From Desulfovibrio sp. UIB00 (GTDB lineage Bacteria > Desulfobacterota > Desulfovibrionia > Desulfovibrionales > Desulfovibrionaceae), in contig NZ_JAETXJ010000001.1 of assembly GCF_022508225.1 (NCBI RefSeq), positions 558,001 through 622,000 on the forward strand: a DNA stretch of 64,000 nt, written 5' to 3'. The notes beneath the pieces were generated by a model that was not told the origin of the DNA, searched no databases, and saw nothing but the letters and a program-made list of their open reading frames with translations. The position numbers and the translations under genes are program-made. Positions 45,601 through 52,736 of this stretch are shown piece after piece. How positions within the stretch are numbered: position 1 is the first letter of the stretch; every line of letters begins with the position of its first letter.

Positions 45601-46327
45601 GGAACGCACCGGCGTAATAACACCAGTATGCCGGGTGCGTTGCCGAATGCGGTACAGCCACATTGTAGGCAGAAGCGAACAGTTCGGTGATGGGGCCTCT
45701 GAACAGGCCCAACAGCGCCACAACTACCGCGAGGCCCAGCATCACAAAAACATTGCCGGAAGGCGCTGCCCATGAAGCCGGGGTTTCTTCGCCTGTGGTG
45801 TCCAGTACGACAATGCGCACTGCTTCCACATGCAGCCAGATGAGAACTGTGGTGGCGAGGGCCATGCACAAGAGCGCCGCCATGGCGCCGGGCATGCTGC
45901 CCAGAATGCCAGAACTGATGAACATGCGGGCTTCAGGCACCAGGAAGGGCGAACCGCCCACCGCAGCCAGCATGCCAAGGCCGAAGCAGGCTGCTGTCCA
46001 TGGTTGACGTTTGCCAGTGGCGCGCAAATCCTGCAGCTGCACCGGTGCGTTGAGCGCCGGGGGGGTCAGCCGTGAAAGGGCGGCCCAGGCCAGCAGCCGC
46101 GCGGCTGCCTGGAACAGCACAAAAAGCCACAGGCCTGTGCTGTTGATACCGCCGCTTGCTCCAAGACCCAGGCAGAAAATGCCTGCATCATGCAGCGAAC
46201 CCCATAGGATCAGGCTGCGGGGATTGTTGCGCTGCCGCACGGACTGCGCCGCGCCATACAGCATAAGGGCCATGCCCACGAGAAGCGGCACAAGAAAGCC
46301 GCCTGCCGAAAACAGTGATTCCGTCAT
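42614..46327 (-). CDS. cooM: CooM, giant membrane subunit with two Mrp/Nuo antiporter domains in tandem
   Basis: This 1237-residue protein contains two complete NuoL/M/N-type antiporter domains, at about 327-612 and 777-1082. Each carries the glutamate of helix 5 (YWE at 336, FWE at 798) and the lysine of helix 7 (FGVKMGLVPLH at 403, FLMKAAQLPFR at 879) used for proton or sodium translocation. A helical N-terminal region (about 280 residues) and a cytosolic tail flank them. The fused double pump is characteristic of CooM. The frame is open to 46411; MTESLFSAGG at 46327 gives a clean membrane-helix start, while 46411 would add 28 residues. First gene of cooMKLXUH-hypA-cooF. Confidence 0.93.
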   Translation of the reverse strand: MTESLFSAGGFLVPLLVGMALMLYGAAQSVRQRNNPRSLILWGSLHDAGIFCLGLGASGGINSTGLWLFVLFQAAARLLAWAALSRLTPPALNAPVQLQDLRATGKRQPWTAACFGLGMLAAVGGSPFLVPEARMFISSGILGSMPGAMAALLCMALATTVLIWLHVEAVRIVVLDTTGEETPASWAAPSGNVFVMLGLAVVVALLGLFRGPITELFASAYNVAVPHSATHPAYWCYYAGAFLTGIAFLVKFDRAPLVGVAFSALALATTIATPAGPTAKLFLVMIAVVGLVVSIYSLSYIHERQGRYWFFLLLTFASLAGIVSAADSATMYGYWELMTFASYFLVVHENNRSAYDAGLKYYVMCAGGALFMLPGLLLLGDPSLSFGLMQGAFVLCLAGFGVKMGLVPLHSWLPDAHPAAPSSVSGPLSGIITKMGVFGIVAVLLMRPMIMGMPGMFGLSWLGTGLVAMGAATLIFGEVMALRQDDIKRMLAYSTLGQIGEIALVLGVGTWLSTTGALWHMLNHAIMKDLLFLGAGALIMRAGSRKLADLRGLGRQMPVTVACMGIGLVSIMGLPPFGAFYSKFLMIQAATTAGHIWLAALILGGSLVGLIYYTRILKTLVFEERPADLPTVTEAPRSMQIGLIILAGICVIMGLAPQLAMNLVVPVASMCFTPNLNDPDVLLAMNVSWPIFVVVPVFGAVLPALFYRDRKKAGWASVGVMLFTALLVILFGRDLDTLSFCFALLVPVLGAVNMAYALGYMEHSHRQWRFYCAFTAMCGGLVGMAASQYMLSFFLFWEIMSSWTLYLAIAHEGDKDSLREAFKYFIFNVFGAGFIFLGLCVVGPFTPFNATLLTGAAPYIPHGAAWLGMALLAAGFLMKAAQLPFRIDWQMHPALAPTPVSGYISSVLLKSAILGLIKLFMLMGGGFMLAGVLGGMEQNIISTVSMWIGGITIIMAAVQALRTNVIKLVFIYSTVSQLGYMVLAVAAGGALGYAGGMLHVINHVFFKDLLFLVCGAVMFATHRETLEDLGGIGRHMPFTLVMFAIAGLSVVGVPPTSGFSSKWLIYHALMEAGQPFLALLSLIGSVLTMAYIAKFLHAAFLGQPSPNLHEVHEAPLIMRVPMGILAAGCVITGVFPGLALGPINNVLAEYGFMPLNVGLSGVLSGPGAWNATGMFVMMALAFAGGRWFVLRFTRLREIDVHTCGLPVETSTSRMKPSSIFGEILGLMGGNKPAKENR

Positions 46328-46411
46328 AGTTTGCCCCGTGGTTTGCGGGTCTCTCGGATGTACCCGGCGGATCAACCCGGTCAAGTCCGGGCCGCACTTC
46401 CTAAATGGCAT

Positions 46412-46900
46412 CGTGGTATCACCACCATACCATGTCGTGAAAAATTGATCTTAAAAAGTTTTTTTGGCTTAGCCCACTTTCCAAACCGTTGCAAGCAACA
46501 ACTCTTCCAAGAAGAACAGGTAGATTGCAAAAAATGGTATCAAAATGGGTAATGTGAGGGTGGGAGCAATAAACGGTTTGCTATTTGCGCGATTTTGGGA
46601 GGCTGTGAAATCGGTATGTTAGTCTTGATTTAACTGGTTACACAAACAAATTGTGCAAAAAAGCGCTAATGCATTGTGCAACGTTGTGAAATTCAATGAC
46701 AACGCCATGTTGAAATGTGATTTTTTGAACTATCGCTAATTCGTGATGATTGCGCAAAAAATGAAGTAATACAAAAATAAAAATCGTGTTAAAATTGCGC
46801 TGAAATTGATAATAATTCCATTGCGCGCAGTCACCTTTTTTGTGATTTATTTTACCAGTGTGTGAGGGGCACAAGGAATGTGAAATAAAATTTTGAGCCA
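46412..46900. promoter_or_regulatory. AT-rich control region of the coo operon
   Basis: About 490 bp upstream of cooM are far more AT-rich than the flanks and have no supportable gene. They contain six ATTGYGC/TTTGCGC motifs (46584, 46650, 46673, 46749, 46794, 46820), several of them TTGYGCAA near-palindromes. TGTGA half-sites recur at about 46553, 46604, 46685, 46717, 46851, 46862 and 46880. The pattern suggests multi-site regulator binding. I found no convincing sigma-54 element (GG-N10-GC) and could not single out one -35/-10 pair. Confidence 0.6.
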
Positions 46901-46946
46901 TCGAAAAAAAAGGAAAATATTTTTTGAAGAGGAAAAAAGAGGGGGT

Positions 46947-46969
46947 GGAGCGGGTGAAGAAACCGCTCC
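46947..46969 (-). terminator. Second hairpin downstream of gpsA
   Basis: GGAGCGG and CCGCTCC pair around 9 nt; the minus strand continues ACCCCCTCTTTTTTCC. It may back up the stronger terminator at 47018-47058 and shield the coo control region. Confidence 0.5.
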
Positions 46970-47017
46970 TTGGCCCGGGCGTTCGCCTGGCGTGAGGTTC
47001 CTGAATTTGCTGCATCA

Positions 47018-47058
47018 GAAAAAAGGAAACATGCATTTTGCACTGCAAAATGCATGTT
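47018..47058 (-). terminator. Terminator of the M99-gpsA transcript
   Basis: AACATGCATTTTGC (47028-47041) and GCAAAATGCATGTT (47045-47058) are perfect 14-bp arms around a 3-nt loop. The minus strand continues TCCTTTTTTC. It begins 38 nt past the gpsA stop. Confidence 0.8.
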
Positions 47059-47096
47059 ACATGGAATGGTGTAATGCTGGTGTGGAGTGCGCTGCG

Positions 47097-48092
47097 TTAT
47101 TCGTCACGCAGGCGGCGCGACATAAGATTGTGCAGCACTTCTTGGGGGTCGCTGTCTTCATACAGAATGCTGTACACAGCGTCCGTAAGCGGCGCTTCAA
47201 CTTCAAGCCTGCGGGCAAGCTCGTGAATGGCAGCTGTGGTTTTAACACCTTCGGCCACCATTCCAAGACTGGTCGTGATATGTTCAAGCTTTTCGCCGCG
47301 CCCCAGCCGCAGGCCTACCTGGCGATTACGCGAAAGGTCGCCCGTGCAGGTGAGGGTGAGATCGCCAAGGCCGGAAAGACCCATGAAGGTATGCGGATGG
47401 GCTCCTCTCGCAACTCCCAGACGGCTCATTTCTGCCAGCCCACGGGTAATGAGCGCCGCGCGGCTGTTGTGTCCAAGGCCGAGGCCGTCGCAGACGCCAG
47501 CTGCAATGGCCATGACATTTTTGACCGCGCCGCCCATTTCAACACCCATCACGTCGGTGCTGGAGTAGCAGCGAAAGGCACTGCCGGAAAATATCTGTCG
47601 CAGCAGGTGCCCCAGAGCTTCGTCCGCCGTAGCCAGAACCACAGCCGTGGGCAGACCGCGCAGAACGTCCGCCGCAAAAGACGGCCCTGAAAGCGCCGCG
47701 TAGCGGGGTGCAAGATGCCCCAGACTCTGCGCCGTTACCTCTGCGCAGGTGGCGAGGTTTGCGGTTTCAATGCCCTTGGCGGCATTTACCAGCACCACCT
47801 TTTGGCGGAAGAAGGGGGCGTTGGCGGCAAGCCAGCCCCGCAATTGCTGGCAGGGAACTGCCAGCACAACGATTTCCCGGCCCAAAACGGCAGGGTCTGT
47901 GGTTGCTGCAAGGCTGGGGTGCAGGGCAAAGCCTGGCAGATAGCGCGGGTTTTCGTGTTGTTTGCACACGGCCTCGGCCACTGCGGCATCGCGCAGCCAG
48001 AGGCTGGTCTTGTAGCCGTTTGTTGCCAGCAGGTGGGCCAGGGCTGTGCCCCAGCTTCCGCCGCCTGCAACGCAGATTTCAGGATTGGACAT
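47097..48092 (-). CDS. gpsA: NAD(P)-dependent glycerol-3-phosphate dehydrogenase
   Basis: GpsA reduces dihydroxyacetone phosphate to sn-glycerol 3-phosphate for phospholipid synthesis. The 331-residue protein has the nucleotide loop GGGSWGTALAHLL at residues 9-21, VNAAKGIE, LSGPSFAADV and the catalytic region GGAVKNVMAIAAG. It starts 7 bp after the M99 carboxypeptidase gene with only a weak ribosome-binding site, so translation is probably coupled to it. Confidence 0.96.
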   Translation of the reverse strand: MSNPEICVAGGGSWGTALAHLLATNGYKTSLWLRDAAVAEAVCKQHENPRYLPGFALHPSLAATTDPAVLGREIVVLAVPCQQLRGWLAANAPFFRQKVVLVNAAKGIETANLATCAEVTAQSLGHLAPRYAALSGPSFAADVLRGLPTAVVLATADEALGHLLRQIFSGSAFRCYSSTDVMGVEMGGAVKNVMAIAAGVCDGLGLGHNSRAALITRGLAEMSRLGVARGAHPHTFMGLSGLGDLTLTCTGDLSRNRQVGLRLGRGEKLEHITTSLGMVAEGVKTTAAIHELARRLEVEAPLTDAVYSILYEDSDPQEVLHNLMSRRLRDE

Positions 48093-48099
48093 GGTCGGC

Positions 48100-49659
48100 T
48101 CAGAACCCCAGATTTGATTCCTGCCCCGGTTTGTCGGGCAGTCTGTCCGTGGGAACGGACGGAGTTTCCTTGCTTGTCAGGCGGTTGCTGCCCGAACCAA
48201 AACGCACCAGAAACATGCCGCTGAAGCGCTGGTCTTTGTACACTTCAACGCGATACAGCCTGCCCTGACGATCAACGGAAAAGCGGGATTGAAAATCCTT
48301 GAGGGTCATGGTCTCGCCGCTTTCGTCCTTGCGGCCGCTGTCATAACCAATGGCGTTGACGCGGTAGCCTTCCGCTGGCTGCACGAGCAGACTTTTGGTC
48401 ACTTCCAGCACCTGCCCGAAGGGGGCTTCGGTTTCGCGTCCGTCCGCCAGCACCTTCATACTTGTAATGCTATGATCCATTTCGCGCCAGTCGGGGCGGA
48501 TAAGCGTGATCATGCGGTTGCCATAGTGCACGCAGTACTGGCCTTCTTCGCCCTTGGCGCAGGGCAGCACTGCCATGATGGGCTTGGATGTGACAGCCTG
48601 TGCTGGAGCATCCTTGGAGAGTGGCAGCAGATTGATGGCTGGGCGCACATCTTCAAGCGGCAGAAAGACCTTGTTGTCGGCAAAAGTAACGTCAAGCTTG
48701 TCCAGCAGGGCTTCGCGGACTCCCTCGGGCGTAAGCGCAAAGCCGCGTGTAAATTCCACTCCAGCCTGGGCAAGAAACGACTCCACCATCAGCAGGTGGT
48801 AGTATGCCCGCACTTCAACAGGAAATTCCTTGCTGGCTTCCAGCCCAAAGGCAGCCTTTCCCTGCCGCACGGCATAGTAGGAAAGGCTTTTGTCCATTTC
48901 GTGATCGCCCTCGGCGGTTTTGGTATTGTGCACGTGCAGGGCGTGTTGCGGAGAGAGCAGCTTGCTGTTGGCCGATTCTGCGGCCTGCCGGGCTTCATTC
49001 CCCAGTGAACCCATGAAAACGCCGTCAAGCGCTTCCTGGTCAATGATTACAGACTGCCCCCAGCGATTGGGGTTGCGCAGCTTGTCCTCAAAGGAGGGGC
49101 GGTAATAACCGCTGCCATCGTGCAGGTTGAGCACCAGCGCCACGCGGGGGTGGCTTATGAGTTCCTGAATACGGCGAACAGTGCCAAATTCGGGGTCGCG
49201 GTCGTCAAGTTTGGCGAACTTGCGGTTCATGTCGCCGTGCAGTCCGCGTGACCTTTTGATAATGCTGGGAAAATTGAGATTGGGTACCACCCACAACACG
49301 CCTTTGCGGATGGTGTAGTGCGTGGTCAGCAAGGTCGCGGCAGAAAATCCTCCCGGTTCGTCACCCTGAATGCCGCCAACCACCAGCACCACTGGCGAAG
49401 CAGGAGTCGCCAGCTGCGCGGCGGCATCAGTACCGGCGTTTGCAGCAACACTATCCTCAGTGCGCACAATTGCGGGGATGGCCTGCGCCAGCGCATCGTC
49501 GCCCAGCCGGATGGTTGTAAAGTCCAGCGTGAAGTTGCCGGGTGCCGCCACTGACGGCGCAGCCACCAAAAAACAGCACAGGAAAAAGAACAGAAGGGCT
49601 TGAAAACGGCCCTTGCCCGCCCAAAATATGCTGATGATGCGTGTGGTTTGTGTTTGCAT
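48100..49659 (-). CDS. M99-family (Csd4/Pgp1-like) peptidoglycan D,L-carboxypeptidase
   Basis: The 519-residue protein has a signal peptide (hydrophobic LLFFFLCCFLVAAPSVA, mature from about 40). The catalytic domain shows GGIQGDEPGG (Gln98, Glu101) and LNLHDGSGYY (His180), the unusual Gln-Glu-His zinc site of Helicobacter Csd4 (Gln46, Glu49, His128 from memory). The offset is exactly 52 for all three. Arg138, Arg146 and Glu274 also sit at that offset from the Csd4 residues Arg86, Arg94 and Glu222. Csd4 and Campylobacter Pgp1 trim muropeptide tripeptides and set helical cell shape. A C-terminal region after about 390 probably forms beta domains. It precedes gpsA by 7 bp. Confidence 0.88.
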   Translation of the reverse strand: MQTQTTRIISIFWAGKGRFQALLFFFLCCFLVAAPSVAAPGNFTLDFTTIRLGDDALAQAIPAIVRTEDSVAANAGTDAAAQLATPASPVVLVVGGIQGDEPGGFSAATLLTTHYTIRKGVLWVVPNLNFPSIIKRSRGLHGDMNRKFAKLDDRDPEFGTVRRIQELISHPRVALVLNLHDGSGYYRPSFEDKLRNPNRWGQSVIIDQEALDGVFMGSLGNEARQAAESANSKLLSPQHALHVHNTKTAEGDHEMDKSLSYYAVRQGKAAFGLEASKEFPVEVRAYYHLLMVESFLAQAGVEFTRGFALTPEGVREALLDKLDVTFADNKVFLPLEDVRPAINLLPLSKDAPAQAVTSKPIMAVLPCAKGEEGQYCVHYGNRMITLIRPDWREMDHSITSMKVLADGRETEAPFGQVLEVTKSLLVQPAEGYRVNAIGYDSGRKDESGETMTLKDFQSRFSVDRQGRLYRVEVYKDQRFSGMFLVRFGSGSNRLTSKETPSVPTDRLPDKPGQESNLGF

Positions 49660-49930
49660 GCCTGTGGTGTTTCGCGCTGAAGGTGCAAGGGATCAGTGAC
49701 CGTATTTGCCTGCCAAGAACTACGCTATTCGGCAGAAAACGGCAAGATGAACGGGGTCTGAACGCGCAATGCTGAGGCAACTAGCGGCGCGATGGCATGA
49801 GGAATTTTGCGCGCCCTTGCCTGCGCGGCGTCTGCAAAAACACCACAGGTGACAGCATGAAACAAGGGCGCGCTGCCGTGCATGGTTTGAAAGCCAGCAA
49901 TCGGGCAGCGCGCCGCGAAAGGTGCAGCTC

Positions 49931-49946
49931 TGTGACGCATATCACA
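49931..49946. promoter_or_regulatory. Second Crp/Fnr-type operator
   Basis: TGTGACGCATATCACA is a perfect TGTGA-N6-TCACA site in the 298-bp gap between copZ (stop at 49958) and the M99 gene (start at 49659). It is 272 bp upstream of the M99 start, so control of M99-gpsA is the most likely role. No gene in the gap is supported. Confidence 0.6.
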
Positions 49947-49957
49947 GATTCAAGAGC

Positions 49958-50155
49958 TTATTCAGGGTCAAACCCAATGTTGCTGATGGCTGTCTTCAAG
50001 GCCTGCAAATCCACCGGCCCGCTTTCTTCAAAGCGCAGTTCTTTATCCTCAAGGCTGACCTGGGGATTGGCAACGCCAGATATTTTTGCCGCAGCTTCTT
50101 CTACAGCGGCCTTGCAGTGGCCGCAACGCATGCCATTGACTTTCAGGGTTTTCAT
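49958..50155 (-). CDS. copZ: CopZ-like copper chaperone (HMA domain)
   Basis: A 65-residue single heavy-metal-associated domain with the copper motif GMRCGHC. It hands Cu(I) to the ATPase encoded divergently 80 bp away. Longer frames start upstream, but GGAGG (50165-50161) is 5 nt before the ATG at 50155 and too close to the one at 50158, so MKTLKVNGMRCG is the likely N-terminus. Confidence 0.9.
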   Translation of the reverse strand: MKTLKVNGMRCGHCKAAVEEAAAKISGVANPQVSLEDKELRFEESGPVDLQALKTAISNIGFDPE

Positions 50156-50235
50156 CATATCCTCCATGCAGGAATGAGTTTTCATTTTCATCTACAGCTT
50201 ACTCGCCGCCATACGGAATGACAAGTGGAGAACCC

Positions 50236-52569
50236 ATGAGTACAACGACGGATAAAGCCTGCCCTTTGCGTTTTGACATCAGCGGCATGCACTGCGCCGC
50301 CTGCTCCTCACGTATTGAGCGGGTAGTGGGCCGCATGGAAGGGGTGGAAAAAATCAGCGTGAACCTAGCTGCGGCCAGTGCTGAAGTTTGGCCTGGCGAT
50401 GGGCAGGACAGCGATTTGCAGCAAAAGATCATGGAACGCGTAGCCGCCTTAGGGTTCAGCGCGGCTCCCGCTGCGGACGATGACGCCGCCCGTCAGTTTG
50501 AAGAAGGCAAGGCCAGAGCTGCGGCAGATATCAAGGCGCGCCTGAGCCGTCTGCTGCCCATGGTTGCCTTTGCCGCCCCTCTGCTGGTTATCTCCATGGG
50601 ACACATGCTCGGCCTGCCATTGCCGCAGGCGCTTGATCCGCACCTTTCTCCACGCGCCTTCATGCTGGCGCAGCTTGTGCTCACCTTGCCCGTGGTATGG
50701 CTGGGGCGTCATTTCTATGTGGACGGCATAAAGGCTCTCATGCGCAAGGCCCCGGCCATGGACAGCCTTGTGGCTGTGGGCACGGGCGCGGCTTTTTTGT
50801 TCAGCCTTGGCAACACCCTGCTGGGGCTTGCTGGCAGCGAACCCATGACCCGCGCCATGAACCTGTATTATGAATCCTGCGCCGTGCTGCTGACCATGAT
50901 CGAATTCGGGCAGTATCTGGAGGCCGTTGCCAAACGTCGCGCTGGCGATGCAATGGGCGCGCTCATGAGCCTGACGCCGGAAACTGCTTTGCGGCTCAAC
51001 CCTGACGATACCGCCGCCGCGCCGGAAGAAATGCCTCTGGCCCAGATACGCGTGGGCGATCATCTGTTGTTGCGGCCTGGGGGGCGCGTGCCCGTTGACG
51101 GCACCGTGCTGACCGGCAAAAGCGCTGTTGATCTGTCGCTGCTCACGGGTGAATCCATCCCGGTACCCATCGGACCGGGGGACAGGCTGGCGGCGGGCAG
51201 CGTAAACGGCGAAGGCTCGCTGACATTTGTGGCTGACGCCGTGGGTGGCAACACCCGCCTTGCCCGCATCATACGGCTGGTGCGCGAAGCACAGGGCAGC
51301 AAAGCCCCCATCGCCCGACTGGCCGACAAGGTAAGTTTTTATTTTGTGCCCGCCGTCATGGCCATTGCCCTTGTGGCGGCCCTTGCATGGCTTGTGTTCA
51401 GCTCTGAACCCATTACAACGCCGCTGACGATTTTTGTGGCTGTGCTGGTCATGGCCTGCCCATGCGCCATGGGCCTTGCCACGCCCATGTCCATCATGGT
51501 GGGCACGGGGCGGGGCGCGCAGCTTGGCGTGCTGATCAAGAACGGCGCTGCCCTGGAGCAGGCCGGGCATATCAGCGTGCTGGCCGTGGACAAAACAGGC
51601 ACCCTCACCACGGGCAAACCCGTGATGACAGGCATGACCCTGCTGGATGCTCCCGTTGGCATGGACGAAAATGCGCTGCTGGGCATGGCCGCCTCATTGG
51701 AGGCGCGCTCCGAGCATCCGCTGGCACTGGCCCTTGTGGGCGCTGCAAGGGAGCGCAATCTCGCATCCCTGCTCGTGGATGATGTGCAGATAGCGCCCGG
51801 CATGGGTATTTCGGGCCGGGTGAAGCTGGATGGCGTGGACTACGGCCTTGCCGTGGGCAACATAACCTTCATGACTGAGCGCGGGCTCGTCGTGTCGGAA
51901 GAAGCGCAGCAAAGGCTGGCCCTGCTGGCAGAGGCCGGGCAGACGCCCCTGCTGCTGGCTCTTGAAAACAATGGCAGTACAAGCCTTGCGGGTATTCTGG
52001 CCCTTGCGGACGCCCTGCGGCCCGAATCCGCTTCTGTGGTGGCGGCCCTGCGCGGTATGGGCGTGCGCGTGGTCATGTTGACGGGCGACAATGAGCGCAC
52101 CGCAAAAGCCGTGGCGGCTCTGGCTGGCGTGGAGGAAATTGCCGCCGGGCTGCTGCCCGCAGACAAGGCCGCCTATGTGCGGCGGATGCAGGATGAAGGG
52201 CATGTGGTGGGCATGGTGGGCGACGGCATCAACGATGCCCCGGCCCTGGCTGCCGCCAATGTGGGCATGGCAGTGGGCACGGGAGTGGACGTGAGCGCCG
52301 AGGCGGGCGACATAGTGCTCATGCGGGACGGCATGGAGGCCGTGCTCACGGCTCTGGCGCTCTCGCGAGCGACCATGCGCAACATCCGCCAGAATCTCTT
52401 TTGGGCATTCGGCTACAACGTGCTCGGCCTGCCTGTGGCGGCAGGGCTGCTGCATGCTTTTGGCGGCCCTATGCTTTCGCCCATGCTGGCGGGCACGGCC
52501 ATGGCGCTGTCTTCTGTTTCCGTAGTTACCAACGCCCTGCGTCTGCGTTTTTTCAAGATTACACGCTAG
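50236..52569 (+). CDS. copA: Copper-exporting P1B-type ATPase
   Basis: The 777-residue pump has one N-terminal metal domain (SGMHCAACSSR), eight membrane helices with CPC in MACPCAMGLATP, the phosphorylation site DKTGTLT, a TGES-type actuator motif (LTGESIPVP) and the hinge GDGINDAPALAAANVG. The CPC motif and HMA domain fit Cu(I) export. GTGGAG lies 6 nt before the ATG. It is divergent from copZ, and the 80 bp between them must hold both promoters; I could not identify a CueR- or CsoR-type palindrome with certainty. Confidence 0.95.
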   Translation: MSTTTDKACPLRFDISGMHCAACSSRIERVVGRMEGVEKISVNLAAASAEVWPGDGQDSDLQQKIMERVAALGFSAAPAADDDAARQFEEGKARAAADIKARLSRLLPMVAFAAPLLVISMGHMLGLPLPQALDPHLSPRAFMLAQLVLTLPVVWLGRHFYVDGIKALMRKAPAMDSLVAVGTGAAFLFSLGNTLLGLAGSEPMTRAMNLYYESCAVLLTMIEFGQYLEAVAKRRAGDAMGALMSLTPETALRLNPDDTAAAPEEMPLAQIRVGDHLLLRPGGRVPVDGTVLTGKSAVDLSLLTGESIPVPIGPGDRLAAGSVNGEGSLTFVADAVGGNTRLARIIRLVREAQGSKAPIARLADKVSFYFVPAVMAIALVAALAWLVFSSEPITTPLTIFVAVLVMACPCAMGLATPMSIMVGTGRGAQLGVLIKNGAALEQAGHISVLAVDKTGTLTTGKPVMTGMTLLDAPVGMDENALLGMAASLEARSEHPLALALVGAARERNLASLLVDDVQIAPGMGISGRVKLDGVDYGLAVGNITFMTERGLVVSEEAQQRLALLAEAGQTPLLLALENNGSTSLAGILALADALRPESASVVAALRGMGVRVVMLTGDNERTAKAVAALAGVEEIAAGLLPADKAAYVRRMQDEGHVVGMVGDGINDAPALAAANVGMAVGTGVDVSAEAGDIVLMRDGMEAVLTALALSRATMRNIRQNLFWAFGYNVLGLPVAAGLLHAFGGPMLSPMLAGTAMALSSVSVVTNALRLRFFKITR

Positions 52570-52736
52570 GCAAGGCCCCTGTTTCAGGCATTGCGGATCA
52601 GCGTCCAGAAGTATACATCCACACGGTTGCGTTCCATTGGGGCGCAACCTTATTTTTTTAGAACTGTTACCGCATGAAATAGCTGTTTGGCTGCGGGCAA
52701 AAGCCGCATGCACCTGTTTCGCGGCAAGGATACAGC

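Noticed and set aside
43652-45775. Plus-strand open frame of 707 codons inside cooM
   Set aside because: Antisense of the double antiporter gene; the product is His/Gln/Gly-rich with no domain, and GC-biased third positions explain the absence of stops. The same applies to 41529-43058, 4546-6282 and 6445-7857.
46412-46900. Sigma-54 promoter for the hydrogenase operon
   Set aside because: I scanned the minus strand for GG-N10-GC with TGGCAC/TTGCA context and found no convincing element, despite the formate-hydrogenlyase analogy.
46638-47048. 136-codon minus-strand frame in the coo control region
   Set aside because: Phe- and His-rich translation of AT-rich noncoding DNA, spanning a terminator; no ribosome-binding site or homologous pattern.
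49797-50177. 126-codon plus-strand frame upstream of copA
   Set aside because: It lies opposite copZ and the intergenic operator, has no ribosome-binding site and no recognisable fold.
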